Positions 1 through 7,866 of a DNA stretch of 64,000 bases are shown in pieces. Location of the stretch: NCBI GenBank assembly GCA_015063245.1, contig SUSV01000002.1, positions 62,001-126,000 of the forward strand, written 5' to 3'. Every line of letters begins with the position of its first letter. Position 1 is the first letter of the stretch. This DNA comes from Thermoplasmata archaeon (GTDB lineage Archaea > Thermoplasmatota > Thermoplasmata > Methanomassiliicoccales > Methanomethylophilaceae). Below the pieces are notes generated by a model. It worked only from the letters and a program-made list of their open reading frames with translations. It did no database searches and had not been told where the DNA came from. The position numbers and the translations under genes are program-made.

Positions 1-2
1 AG

Positions 3-464
3 GGGCTGTACGGCTCCAAGTCGTTCATGTCCAGGTCGGTAAGCCTCAGCAAGGAGAACAGCGAGAAACCTATCTTCCATGACATAGGCGCATGGATCGA
101 GCTGATCCCTGGCGTATTCATCACACCGTTCTACTACGACCCCAAAGGATACGGGGAAACGTTCATGGTCATAGTGGAAGGCAGCAGGGTCGCGCTCCTC
201 AGCGGACGCTGCTCATGCTATCCGGACAAGGTCATATCCGATGTCCAGGAGCATATCGGAAAGAAGGTTACGGCATTCATAGGCCCCGTTCTCCTTGAAA
301 AGAAGAAGAAACCGGTCGCGGCAGCTTATGCAGAAATGCTAGCATCCGTGCCCGATCTGTATCTCAACCATTGCGTCGGTCCCGATGGGATCGTCAATCT
401 GAGGGTGCACCTCGGATTGGACGGAGTCTCGGATTTCTATGTCGGAGACGTTTACAATCTGTGA
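3..464 (+). CDS. MBL-fold metallohydrolase, C-terminal part (5' end outside window)
   Basis: The reading frame is open to the left edge, so the ATG at 27 is probably internal and the gene is truncated by the window. The visible ~154 residues look like the C-terminal half of the MBL-fold group related to the methanopterin-pathway enzyme RFA-P synthase (COG1237-like). It has an 'IPGVFIT' segment, a strand ending in 'LLSGRCSC' and a late 'LNHCVGPDG' motif, where these proteins usually read HCTG. The N-terminal HxHxDH metal site would lie outside the window, so activity cannot be judged. It ends 50 bp before htpX in the same direction. The specific substrate is unknown. Confidence 0.5.
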   Translation, partial: GLYGSKSFMSRSVSLSKENSEKPIFHDIGAWIELIPGVFITPFYYDPKGYGETFMVIVEGSRVALLSGRCSCYPDKVISDVQEHIGKKVTAFIGPVLLEKKKKPVAAAYAEMLASVPDLYLNHCVGPDGIVNLRVHLGLDGVSDFYVGDVYNL

Positions 465-477
465 AACTCCAAATATG

Positions 478-486
478 TTTTTATAC
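478..486 (+). promoter_or_regulatory. TATA-like box of htpX
   Basis: TTTTTATAC lies about 30-37 bp before the ATG at 515, so a start site about 25 bp downstream would give an essentially leaderless mRNA. This favours the ATG at 515 over the longer ORF-track start at 371. Confidence 0.5.
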
Positions 487-514
487 GAGTACAAACAAAT
501 CCCAACTTGATAAT

Positions 515-1405
515 ATGGCGTACTGGCGCAGCAGAACTGCATTGATGTTCGTCGCGATGACAGGAATACTGGTCGCGTTGGGATCCGTTGTAGGATACGC
601 GTTCGACAACATGTGGACCGGATTCTACGTAATGCTCGCACTGTCTCTGGTGATAACCTTCGTGTCGTTCTTCTTCTCGAAGTCGATGGCACTGAAGGCC
701 AACAAGGTGCATCTCATCACTCGCGAGGAGGAGCCCAGGCTCTACGATACAGTGTACAAGCTGTCTCAGAAGGCGGGACTTCCCATGCCTGAGGTAGGCA
801 TCTCAGAGGTCCCTATGCCCAATGCATTCGCAACCGGACGCAACCCCAAGAACGCCGCGGTCGTGGCGACAAGGCCTCTGCTCAATCTCCTTTCGGATGA
901 CGAGCTCGAAGGGGTCATAGCTCACGAATTGTCACATGTGAAGAACAGGGATATCCTGGTCATGTCGTTCGCTTCCGCGATGGCATCCATCATCTCGTTC
1001 GTGACCAGGATGGCGGTCTGGAGCGCGGTGTTCGATGACAGGGACAACCCTTCGGGACTCATCATCGCTCTCATCGCAGACCTGACGCTGCCTTTCGCGG
1101 CGATGCTCATCCAGCTCGGGGTATCCAGGAACAGGGAGTTCCTTGCAGACGAATCCGGAGCGAGGCTCACGGGAAAGCCCATGGCGCTTGCGGACGCTCT
1201 TATGAGGCTTGAGACCGGATGCACAGCTAGGACCAACACCTACAACAATCCGTCAGCTGCCAACATGTGGATCTCCAACCCATTCGGTAAGAAGAAGACC
1301 GGAGTGTTCACCGGCCTTTTCAGCACACACCCGTCAACGGAAGACCGTATCCAGAGGCTGAAGATGCTCGATCAGGAGCTCAACGGAGTCCAGCACTTTT
1401 ACTGA
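515..1405 (+). CDS. htpX: HtpX-like membrane zinc metalloprotease (M48B)
   Basis: A 296-residue protein. Two N-terminal membrane helices (about residues 8-30 and 35-55) are followed by the M48 catalytic domain. The zinc-binding HELSH motif is near residue 137 and the downstream third ligand is in 'NREFLADES' near residue 207. Two further hydrophobic stretches lie between them. Known family role: membrane-protein quality control at the cytoplasmic face. The ORF-track start at 371 adds a hydrophilic stretch overlapping the upstream gene. The ATG at 515 begins right before the first helix, fits the family and sits at the right distance from a TATA-like box. The 3' end overlaps the convergent hps-rraA gene by 7 bp. 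Confidence 0.9.
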   Translation: MAYWRSRTALMFVAMTGILVALGSVVGYAFDNMWTGFYVMLALSLVITFVSFFFSKSMALKANKVHLITREEEPRLYDTVYKLSQKAGLPMPEVGISEVPMPNAFATGRNPKNAAVVATRPLLNLLSDDELEGVIAHELSHVKNRDILVMSFASAMASIISFVTRMAVWSAVFDDRDNPSGLIIALIADLTLPFAAMLIQLGVSRNREFLADESGARLTGKPMALADALMRLETGCTARTNTYNNPSAANMWISNPFGKKKTGVFTGLFSTHPSTEDRIQRLKMLDQELNGVQHFY

Positions 1406-2691
1406 ACCGGTTCCCATTTGGACAATTCATTTACCTTCGAGAGAGTGGATCCCCTCTTGATCTCCTCTCTCGTACGGTTCTCCCTCTCATGGACATCCAG
1501 TGAGCGGTTGGCCACCTCTACAGCGACCTCCTTGGGTACGACGATCACTCCGCTCTCGTCCCCGATGATCCAATCGCCGGTCCTTACCTTCTGACCGCCG
1601 ACAGTGACCTCGATACCTATTCCGCCGTATCCCTTGGGCTCTCCGGCGCAGGGGGCGACCGTTCTTGAGAATGCAGGGAACTTCAGATCCCTTATGTCAT
1701 CGATGTCCCTGATGGCACCGTCGATGACGATACCGTGGGCTCCCATGACCATCGCGGAGCATGTTGCGAGCTCTCCCCATACGGCGACGGGCGCTCCTCC
1801 TACATCAACGACGAGGATGTCGCCCTCCTTCACATGGTCTATGGCCTCGACGGGCTTCGCCCAGTCCCCGTTGGTAGTCTGGACGGTCAGCGCGCGTCCG
1901 ACCATCCTCTGCCTGTGCTGGAGTGATTGGGGGACGATCCCGATCATGACTCCCTGCTTGTGATATGCATCAGATATGTTGCAGGTGGATACCTTCGAGA
2001 AGGCCTCGAACAGCTGGTCCTCGGTGTACTTCTTCGAGATGCCCGTCTCGATCTTTGCACCGGCCATGGCCTTCTTGACGTTCTCCGCCGCCTGCTTTAT
2101 GTTGCCTGTCTTGATGATGGCTCCGCCGACGATGACGTCTGTGGCCCCTGCCTCGACATACTGTCCGGCGTTCTCTGCCGTGATGCCGCCTGCGACCGCG
2201 ACAGGTATCGAGATCGATTCGACAACCTTCTTCAATGTGTCGATGGGCGGTTCCTCCCCTTTCATCTGCGTGTCGATACCCATGTGGAGGCAGACGTACG
2301 CGACTCCCAGCTTCTCGACCTCTATGGAACGCTGGACCTTGTCGGGGACGTTGATCATGTCGACCATGACCTCTGCACCGTATTTCCTTCCGGCCATGAC
2401 GGCCTCCTCGATCGTGGAATCCTCTGACAGTCCGAGGACGGTGATGATGTTCGCACCGGCCTTGGCCATGATCTCGACCTCGACACCTCCGACATCCATG
2501 GTCTTGGTGTCCGCGATTATCTTCTTGCCCGGGAACTCCCTGCGCAGCGTACGAACAGCTTCGGCTCCTTCGCTCTTGATGAGAGGTGTTCCTACCTCCA
2601 CCCAATCCGCACCGCCGTCCACGGCTTCGTGGGCGATGACTACGGCTCTGTTCAACTGCATGAGGTCCAATGCTATCTGCAATACGGGCAT
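1399..2691 (-). CDS. Bifunctional 3-hexulose-6-phosphate synthase / RraA-like protein
   Basis: A 430-residue fusion. Residues 1 to about 210 are an OMP-decarboxylase-superfamily barrel with the 'ADTKTMD' (DxKxxD) active site of 3-hexulose-6-phosphate synthase. Residues from about 215 are an RraA/HMG-aldolase-like domain ('VIDGAIRDIDDI', 'GDWIIGDESGVIVVP'). In archaea lacking the oxidative pentose phosphate pathway, Hps run in reverse with Phi supplies ribulose 5-phosphate. The RraA-like half is usually annotated as a ribonuclease regulator in such archaeal fusions, but its true reaction is uncertain. No phi gene is visible nearby. The gene is monocistronic with its own TATA-like box and converges on htpX. 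Confidence 0.88.
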   Translation of the reverse strand: MPVLQIALDLMQLNRAVVIAHEAVDGGADWVEVGTPLIKSEGAEAVRTLRREFPGKKIIADTKTMDVGGVEVEIMAKAGANIITVLGLSEDSTIEEAVMAGRKYGAEVMVDMINVPDKVQRSIEVEKLGVAYVCLHMGIDTQMKGEEPPIDTLKKVVESISIPVAVAGGITAENAGQYVEAGATDVIVGGAIIKTGNIKQAAENVKKAMAGAKIETGISKKYTEDQLFEAFSKVSTCNISDAYHKQGVMIGIVPQSLQHRQRMVGRALTVQTTNGDWAKPVEAIDHVKEGDILVVDVGGAPVAVWGELATCSAMVMGAHGIVIDGAIRDIDDIRDLKFPAFSRTVAPCAGEPKGYGGIGIEVTVGGQKVRTGDWIIGDESGVIVVPKEVAVEVANRSLDVHERENRTREEIKRGSTLSKVNELSKWEPVQ

Positions 2692-2711
2692 GATTGCATC
2701 AAAATAATCGC

Positions 2712-2720
2712 GATATATAC
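2712..2720 (-). promoter_or_regulatory. TATA-like box of the hps-rraA gene
   Basis: GTATATATC read on the minus strand lies 21-29 bp before the ATG at 2691, so transcription would begin at or very near the start codon (leaderless). Confidence 0.5.
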
Positions 2721-3071
2721 GGATATGGATGGGTGTGCGCGACTATTGACGAACATGAAGAAGCCACTCAGCTCGCCCGTCTATCATCATGATCAGCTCG
2801 AAAAAACGATCATCATCGTGGCAGAGCTGTGTAGGATTTCATCCGATAAAATGGTTGACCGAGCGTCGTTGGAGCCAGGGGTTTTAAGCATATATCAAAG
2901 GCTTTTATCGGGTGGTTATACCCCCTCCATTTCCACTGGAATAGGATTATATATCCAATATGGGTTTCCTTTGGGAACCCTTTGGATTTCTTACTATTTT
3001 CTGACTACCCTTCCCCGGTTGGGGAAGGCTCAAAAGAAAAGCATCCGAATTGGGTTTTTTAGGTGTAGGTG

Positions 3072-3091
3072 CAGGGGGCACACACCCCCTG
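3072..3091 (-). terminator. Stem-loop downstream of the zinc-ribbon gene
   Basis: A perfect 7-bp stem with the hexaloop CACACA lies 24 bp past the stop of the 3115-3315 gene. The loop and the G/C stem resemble the hairpin at 45394-45409. It lacks a strong U tract on the minus strand, so a terminator role is only probable. Confidence 0.35.
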
Positions 3092-3114
3092 AATTTTGAC
3101 CGGCTAGGCTGTTT

Positions 3115-3315
3115 TCAGAATGCTGGCTCGAATCTCATCTCGAGAGGCTGTCCGCAGATCATGCATCTTGAGAATGGGTTCAACTCATCATTCATTGTTC
3201 CGCAATACTTGCATACGCATCCCATAGGAACAGCATGTTTCTTACCATATTTATGGAGGTCTAAAGGTCGGAACTTAACCTGTGAAAATTTGTCCGAGGA
3301 TGTTGTCTTAGTCAT
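3115..3315 (-). CDS. Small zinc-ribbon protein (66 aa), unknown function
   Basis: A 66-residue basic protein with two zinc knuckles in the C-terminal half, 'CVCKYCG' and 'CMICG', spaced as in a four-cysteine zinc ribbon. Its ATG overlaps the stop of the upstream 58-aa gene (ATGACTAAG), which implies translational coupling. The 109-aa version in the ORF track reads through that neighbour in another frame and is unlikely. The position just after a translation-factor group hints at a role in translation, but nothing in the sequence proves that. Confidence 0.6.
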   Translation of the reverse strand: MTKTTSSDKFSQVKFRPLDLHKYGKKHAVPMGCVCKYCGTMNDELNPFSRCMICGQPLEMRFEPAF

Positions 3316-3484
3316 CTTCCTCGTCGCCCTCTTCGTTGAAGCAGACCTGCTTGTCGCCGTCCTTCGAAGGGGGTACGTAATCGGGGTTCGCCTCGGGCCT
3401 TCCGGCGGGATATTCCACGGCGAATGTCGCCTTGTAGTCCTCATCGGATACGATCTTTCCTGAAGGGAACTTGTACAAGGTCAT
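3308..3484 (-). CDS. Small acidic protein (58 aa), missed by the ORF track
   Basis: The ORF encodes a 58-residue protein that starts 'MTLYKFPSGKIVSDEDYK', contains a proline-rich middle (residues 28-41) and ends in a strongly acidic tail, 'EEGDEEDD'. A single cysteine is present and there is no signal peptide or helix bundle. Its stop overlaps the start of the 66-aa zinc-ribbon gene by 8 nt, so both are probably made from one mRNA. The aEF-1beta gene lies 48 bp upstream, with a small GAGGG/CCCTC hairpin (3505-3519) between them. I do not recognise a family. Confidence 0.5.
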   Translation of the reverse strand: MTLYKFPSGKIVSDEDYKATFAVEYPAGRPEANPDYVPPSKDGDKQVCFNEEGDEEDD

Positions 3485-3532
3485 AGTATCGAAAAGAAAG
3501 AACAGAGGGGTTGACCCTCCGTGAGATGTTTC

Positions 3533-3802
3533 TCAGAGAACGGTGGATGCAACGCACTCGATCTCGGCGATTCCGGGGATTGCACGGAGTGCCTCTTCGA
3601 GCTTGCTTCCGATCTCTTGGTCGGCATCGTCGACGACGAAACCGGCTGTGATCTTCATGAGACCGAATGCAACAGGGTTGATGCTGGTCTCTGTGATCTG
3701 AATTCCTGCGGGAATGAGCGTGGGGAGCTTATCGATGATAGCCTGGAGATCCACTTCCGTTCCCTCGGGCATGAGGTCGTATCCTGCAACAATCTGTCCC
3801 AT
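3533..3802 (-). CDS. ef1b: Translation elongation factor aEF-1beta
   Basis: An 89-residue protein matching the archaeal EF-1beta size and layout: an alpha-beta sandwich with 'VDLQAIIDKLPTLIP' early, 'INPVAFGLMKITAGFVVDD' in the middle and 'GIAEIECVAS' at the end. It is the guanine-nucleotide exchange factor for aEF-1alpha. It follows the zinc-ribbon gene at 3812-3979 by 9 bp, a pairing widely conserved in archaea, so the two form an operon behind one promoter. Confidence 0.9.
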   Translation of the reverse strand: MGQIVAGYDLMPEGTEVDLQAIIDKLPTLIPAGIQITETSINPVAFGLMKITAGFVVDDADQEIGSKLEEALRAIPGIAEIECVASTVL

Positions 3803-3811
3803 TTCAACACC

Positions 3812-3979
3812 TCATGGTCCGATAAATCCGCATTTCTTGCACTCGTAGGGTACACTCTGGTCACGGCACTGGTCGCACCTTCCGATCTCGTACTCCCCGC
3901 ATTTGGGGCACTTGAAGAAAGTGTTGCCATGGCCGATGAGCCTCTTACCGCATGAAGAGCATATCTTGTCAGCTGCCAT
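3812..3979 (-). CDS. Zn-ribbon RNA-binding protein (HVO_2753/COG2888-like), 55 aa
   Basis: This ORF was below the track's size limit. The 55-residue translation carries four CxxC-type knuckles ('CSSCG', 'CPKCG', 'CDQC', 'CKKCG'), the layout of the archaeal two-zinc-finger micro-protein family predicted to act in translation. Its position directly before aEF-1beta agrees with that. A TATA-like box at 4000-4010 sits about 25 bp before the ATG, so the mRNA should be leaderless. Confidence 0.8.
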   Translation of the reverse strand: MAADKICSSCGKRLIGHGNTFFKCPKCGEYEIGRCDQCRDQSVPYECKKCGFIGP

Positions 3980-3999
3980 GTATTGTGCGATAATATAGG

Positions 4000-4010
4000 T
4001 TATATAAAAG
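4000..4010 (-). promoter_or_regulatory. TATA-like box of the zinc-ribbon/aEF-1beta operon
   Basis: CTTTTATATA on the minus strand lies 21-31 bp upstream of the ATG at 3979, the spacing expected for a leaderless archaeal transcript. Confidence 0.5.
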
Positions 4011-4056
4011 AGGATGGGTTTGCCCGTCCTGCGCCTTCAGAAGGGCGGAGAACAGG

Positions 4057-5484
4057 TCATTCTATCCTCGGAATCTCCTTTTTCCCTAACAGGATGTCCA
4101 AATCAAATAGGGCGATGTTGTTATCTGTGGCATACTCCCTGAGATCGTCGGTGAAGCCTGACAGGGAGAAGAGCGCAAACCTTGTGTTATAGGATCCCTT
4201 CAGTGAACGGACCCTTATCTGTAATGTGTTCAAGGCGGAGAAGTCCATCGGAGTTCTCGTGAACTTGCATTCTCCGAACAGGTTCATGCGGTCGTTGCCC
4301 TTCCTAACTGTAGCGACGATGTCTATGTCCACGCTCTCCGTGATGGTCTTCCCGTTCTCGTCCTTTACTTTCTTCCCGTTCTTTATAATCGGTGCTTTGC
4401 CCCACCAGGAGCCTACCTCGGAGCAGGGGTAGTTCCTTCTGACGAAGTCCCTGCAATAGTCCTCGAACCTGGGGCCCAGCCACGAGGAGATCACCTGCTT
4501 CAGATCATCATACGGGTCCTCGGAGCCCATCATCTCTTTGTTCCTGTCGATGACGCTGTAGTAGAACGAAGTCATCGGGTCGGATATGCGGTAGACTTTT
4601 GATTTCTTGGATGATATGAGGGAGTCCCTCTTCTCAATGAACCCTGATACAATCATCCTCTCCAGCTGTTGCTGAAGGGAGACATCCGGAAGTCCGGTCC
4701 GATTCTTCATCTCGTTGTAGGTGTTGTCTCCCAAGACTATGGATTTGAATATCGATACCGAATCCCTTCCGGCATTGCCCATCTCTCTGTTGATCCCGAA
4801 TTGGATATCGTTCTGTATGAATCCGAATCTGTTGAGGATGTAGCCGTTCATGATATCCTTGTAGCAGCGGTTCCCTGTCAGGCTGTGATATGCGGTAACG
4901 CCTCCCAACGTCAGATAGGTCCTGATAAAATCGTCATCGGATACATCTGGCTGGAATTCTCTCGCCTCTTCTGGTTCTATCGGGCCGAGATTGATCGTGA
5001 ACATGAAGCGCTTGTATAGCGGCTTTCCTGAGTTCATTACCTCCTCCAGCAGCAGGGAAACGGACGAACCGGAGATGATGATCATAGATTCCGTATTCCT
5101 GACCACCCAGTCGGTAAGATGCTGTATCTCCGACGCGCCTGCGCTGTAGTTCGATGTCAGATATGGAAGCTCATCGAATACGATTACCATCCTGTTCTTC
5201 TTGCAGAGTTCCTTGATGATTTCCATCGATTCGCGCATAGAATTCGTGCTAATTTGGGAACTTGTGAACTCGGAGATGGAGTTGTTTATGATGTCTAGAT
5301 TGATTTTGTACGTCGCATCGTCCAGTTCGATGTTGATGTGAGGTTTGTCCGAGATGAACCTCTCTATCAGGGTGGTCTTGCCGATACGGCGGCGACCGAA
5401 GATCATACAGGTCTTGTTGGACTCCTCCTCGTAGATTCTGGTCAGGAGTGCGAGTTCTTTGGAACGGCCGATGAATCTCTGCAT
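4057..5484 (-). CDS. Archaeal AAA+ ATPase with C-terminal DUF234-type nuclease-like domain
   Basis: A 475-residue protein. The N-terminal P-loop domain has Walker A 'GRRRIGKTTL' near residue 30, Walker B 'MVIVFDELPYL' near residue 100 and a sensor 'IIISGSS'. A winged-helix region follows near residues 240-300. The C-terminal part has the spaced acidic/lysine pattern 'DIDIVA' ... 'NLFGECKF', typical of the DUF234 PD-(D/E)xK fold. The family is widespread in archaeal genomes but has no established function. The gene stands alone, and its start region holds three copies of an ATTTTACA-type motif that could be an autoregulatory operator. Confidence 0.85.
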   Translation of the reverse strand: MQRFIGRSKELALLTRIYEEESNKTCMIFGRRRIGKTTLIERFISDKPHINIELDDATYKINLDIINNSISEFTSSQISTNSMRESMEIIKELCKKNRMVIVFDELPYLTSNYSAGASEIQHLTDWVVRNTESMIIISGSSVSLLLEEVMNSGKPLYKRFMFTINLGPIEPEEAREFQPDVSDDDFIRTYLTLGGVTAYHSLTGNRCYKDIMNGYILNRFGFIQNDIQFGINREMGNAGRDSVSIFKSIVLGDNTYNEMKNRTGLPDVSLQQQLERMIVSGFIEKRDSLISSKKSKVYRISDPMTSFYYSVIDRNKEMMGSEDPYDDLKQVISSWLGPRFEDYCRDFVRRNYPCSEVGSWWGKAPIIKNGKKVKDENGKTITESVDIDIVATVRKGNDRMNLFGECKFTRTPMDFSALNTLQIRVRSLKGSYNTRFALFSLSGFTDDLREYATDNNIALFDLDILLGKKEIPRIE

Positions 5485-5511
5485 GTTTGTTCCATGTTTT
5501 AGTGATATTTA

Positions 5512-5569
5512 ATTTTACATATATTTTGTATATGTAATAAATTTTACAAATAGAAATTATATGTAAAAT
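5512..5569. promoter_or_regulatory. Cluster of ATTTTACA inverted repeats between divergent genes
   Basis: ATTTTACA occurs at 5512-5519 and 5541-5548, and its complement TGTAAAAT at 5562-5569. A perfect TTACATATA-TTTTG-TATATGTAA inverted repeat spans 5515-5537. The tract is almost pure A/T and lies 28-85 bp before the ATPase start, where an operator overlapping its promoter would be expected. The divergent DUF89 gene starts 53 bp on the other side. Confidence 0.45.
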
Positions 5570-5621
5570 TTATAATAATCATGTGATAACCGCCAAATAT
5601 CCAAAAATCATCCTCCGTAGC

Positions 5622-6488
5622 ATGAGGATCCATACCGATTGCGTGCCCTGCCTGATGAAACGTGTCCTTTTCCAATCCAGACTCTCGGAGGGCATGGATG
5701 AGAAGGCATCGGTGGAGGCAGGCCTGAAGGTGTTCGCAGAGGGGTTCGACTACAGCAGGAAATCAGTCGATGTGGCGACCGAAGTGCACAGGGCATCATA
5801 TGCGGTATTGGGCGAGGATCCCTACCATGACCTCAAGGTCCGTGCGGATGAAGTTGCTGCAAAATACATGGATCTGGCACAGAAGTTCGTGGACTCATCG
5901 GACGATAAGCTCCGGGCGGCGCTGATGGTCGCGGTCATAGGCAACATCATGGATTTCGGATCCACGGGCGGCATCGATAACCCCGAGCTCTTCGAGAAGA
6001 TGTTCGACAAGCTCATCGATCAGGGGCTCGGCATCGATGATTCCGACAGGATAGAGGCTGTGCTCGATAAACCGGGTACCGTCGTCTACATGTTCGACAA
6101 TTGCGGCGAGACGCAGCTGGACAAGATCCTCATTAGATACCTCCGCTCCCGCGGCAAGAGGGTGGTCGGGATGGTGAGGGGCAGGCCGATCCTGAACGAC
6201 GTCACGAGGGAGGATGCTGTCCGTTCCCGGCTCGACAAGGAGCTGGACCTGATGCTGGATACCGGATGCTTCTATGTAGGCATAGATTGGAACGATGTCC
6301 CTGAGGACCTCATGAGGGAGATCGAGGGATGCGACATAATCATCGCGAAGGGAATGGGCAACTACGAATCTTTATCGGATGAGACCATTCCAGTGCCCGT
6401 GGCGCATGTGCTGCGCACCAAGTGCAAACCGGTCGCGGACTCCATCGGGGCTCCGTTGGACCAGAATGTCGTCTATGTCCGCGGGTGA
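5622..6488 (+). CDS. DUF89/ARMT1-family metal-dependent phosphatase
   Basis: A 288-residue protein starting at the ATG that yields 'MRIHTDCVPCL', the standard archaeal DUF89 N terminus with its CxxC. The GTG at 5583 adds 13 residues without family support. Conserved parts include 'DPYHDLK', 'GNIMDFG' near residue 110, 'FDNCGE' near residue 165 (metal-binding aspartate and asparagine) and 'IIAKGMGNYE' near residue 253. Family members are metal-dependent sugar-phosphate phosphatases thought to act in metabolite damage control. Its stop is 4 bp before an NDP-sugar pyrophosphorylase gene, so a link to sugar-phosphate metabolism is likely. Confidence 0.85.
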   Translation: MRIHTDCVPCLMKRVLFQSRLSEGMDEKASVEAGLKVFAEGFDYSRKSVDVATEVHRASYAVLGEDPYHDLKVRADEVAAKYMDLAQKFVDSSDDKLRAALMVAVIGNIMDFGSTGGIDNPELFEKMFDKLIDQGLGIDDSDRIEAVLDKPGTVVYMFDNCGETQLDKILIRYLRSRGKRVVGMVRGRPILNDVTREDAVRSRLDKELDLMLDTGCFYVGIDWNDVPEDLMREIEGCDIIIAKGMGNYESLSDETIPVPVAHVLRTKCKPVADSIGAPLDQNVVYVRG

Positions 6489-6492
6489 TATC

Positions 6493-7515
6493 ATGAAGGT
6501 AAGACAGGCAGTCGTTATGGTAGGCGGGATGGGAACGCGTCTCCGTCCCCTGACCGAGAACAAACCGAAACCGATGCTCTCGGTGGCTGATAAACCGTGC
6601 ATATGGTATCTCATGAGATCATTGGCCCGTGCAGGCATCGAGGAGGTGATTCTAGCATGCGGATACAAGCCCGGCATGATGGAGTCACTCGGGGACGGCA
6701 GCGATCTAGGGATAAGGGTCGTCTATTCCTATGAGGATGAGCCTCTTGGGACCGCAGGGGCGATCAAGAACGTAGAATCCAGATTGGACGAGGTGTTCGT
6801 AGCGGCGAACGGCGACGTGTTCGCTGATATCGATGTCAAGAAGGAGGTGGAGACTCACTTCGCCAACGACGCCACGGTCACGATAGCCCTCACACCCGTC
6901 GAGAACCCGTGCGAGTTCGGCATCGCACGCGTGGACGATACCGGGAGGATCCTGGAGTTCAAGGAGAAGCCCAAACCGGAAGAGGTGTTCTCCAATCTGA
7001 TCAATGCCGGAGTATACGTTGTGAACAGGTCCGTCCTCGAGAAGGTCCCCGCAGGAAAGTTCTACGATTTCTCCAAGGACCTGGTCAAGGTCCTGATGGA
7101 GGAAGGCAAGAGGATCCAGTCCTACAGCCTCACGGGAACATGGATGGATGTCGGAAGGCCGCACGACCTCCTGGAGGCGAATCTCGCCGTCGCGGAGAGG
7201 GAGTACAGGCTCAAGAGATTCGATTCAGCGGTAGAATGCTGCTCCAGGGACCAGTTCTACCTCGGACCCGGGGCATCCATCGAGAACTCATCCACTGTCA
7301 AGACGGTCATCTCGAAAGGATCCGCCGTAAGGGATTCGAATCTGAACCGCGTCCTCATCCTGGAGAACTGCAAGGTCGACGGTGCGAGGATTGAGAACTC
7401 TATCCTGGGCGACGGTTGTGTCGTGAGGAAGGGTGCCGAGATAACGAATGCGGTGCTCGCCGACAACACGGTCGTCGAAGAGGGTCAGAGGATAGAGGGC
7501 GACAGGATAGTCTGA
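6493..7515 (+). CDS. NDP-sugar pyrophosphorylase with left-handed beta-helix tail
   Basis: A 340-residue protein. The N-terminal nucleotidyltransferase domain has the signature 'GGMGTRLRPLTENKPKPM' at residues 11-28, 'NGDVFADID' as the metal site near residue 108 and 'EFKEKP' near residue 155. The C-terminal third (from about residue 250) has hexapeptide-like repeats such as 'IENSILGDGCVV' that form a beta-helix. The sugar could be glucose, mannose or, given the heptose genes about 9 kb away, D-glycero-D-manno-heptose 1-phosphate; sequence alone does not decide. It is coupled to the DUF89 gene, 4 bp upstream. Confidence 0.85.
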   Translation: MKVRQAVVMVGGMGTRLRPLTENKPKPMLSVADKPCIWYLMRSLARAGIEEVILACGYKPGMMESLGDGSDLGIRVVYSYEDEPLGTAGAIKNVESRLDEVFVAANGDVFADIDVKKEVETHFANDATVTIALTPVENPCEFGIARVDDTGRILEFKEKPKPEEVFSNLINAGVYVVNRSVLEKVPAGKFYDFSKDLVKVLMEEGKRIQSYSLTGTWMDVGRPHDLLEANLAVAEREYRLKRFDSAVECCSRDQFYLGPGASIENSSTVKTVISKGSAVRDSNLNRVLILENCKVDGARIENSILGDGCVVRKGAEITNAVLADNTVVEEGQRIEGDRIV

Positions 7516-7522
7516 ACGCATC

Positions 7523-7748
7523 TCACCGTTCTTCCAGGAATGGCATCATGTATTGGGGGATCGTGATGACCCCGTTGGATTCTCCGGTTCTGGAGCCTGT
7601 GAGCTTGATGCATCTCCTGACTCCGTACAGATCCTGATTGTCGAGGATGGTTCTGGCGCAGTCCTTTGATCAGCAAGGCCTGTTTTTTGTTCAGACCGGA
7701 ATCCTTCCATTTCTGCATCTGGTCGAGAATCTTTCTACGAAAGCCCAT
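7523..7748 (-). pseudogene. Remnant of a DUF4143-type ATPase gene (internal deletion)
   Basis: The minus strand begins 'MGFRRKILDQMQKWKDSG' and runs to 'ALLIKGLRQ', which matches the first ~30 residues of DUF4143 ATPases just before Walker A. After that the frame shifts, and a second frame ends 'GESNGVITIPQYMMPFLEER' and a stop, matching the extreme C terminus of the same family. About 350 residues, including the whole P-loop and DUF4143 core, are missing. The junction is near 'GGACTGCGCCAG'. The 87-aa ORF of the track is therefore not a functional gene. Direct repeats upstream (7775-7825) look like its surviving control region. Confidence 0.65.
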
Positions 7749-7774
7749 GATTGATGAATGGGAAGGAACGATGT

Positions 7775-7825
7775 AACATTTTTTACCACGAAAAAAATGT
7801 GTATTTCAACACTTTTTACCACGAA
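7775..7825 (-). repeat. Two 18-bp direct repeats, 33-bp period, upstream of the ATPase remnant
   Basis: AACATTTTTTACCACGAA (7775-7792) and AACACTTTTTACCACGAA (7808-7825) differ at one base and are spaced exactly 33 bp start to start, about three helical turns. They lie 27-77 bp before the start of the ATPase pseudogene, suggesting tandem operator sites on one DNA face. Confidence 0.6.
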
Positions 7826-7866
7826 CTTTTTGCGTAAAACTACACAAAAATGGAGGAACTTTCAAG

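Larger units (their letters stand above)
2692..3114. other. Intergenic region with stem-loops, no gene seen
   Basis: No convincing coding or tRNA signal was found; the ORFs crossing it have no recognisable protein features. It holds the hps promoter at the left and two strong inverted repeats at the right: CCTTCCCC-GGTT-GGGGAAGG at 3009-3028 and CAGGGGG-CACACA-CCCCCTG at 3072-3091. These lie downstream of the minus-strand zinc-ribbon gene and could mark transcript ends. Confidence 0.5.

Noticed and set aside
2629-3099. 156-aa ORF filling the 2.7-3.1 kb gap
   Set aside because: It crosses the hps promoter and two hairpins, has mixed composition and no recognisable motif.
7485-7748. 87-aa ORF as a functional small gene
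   Set aside because: Only its first 30 residues match a family; the end of the same family continues in another frame, so it is a pseudogene.
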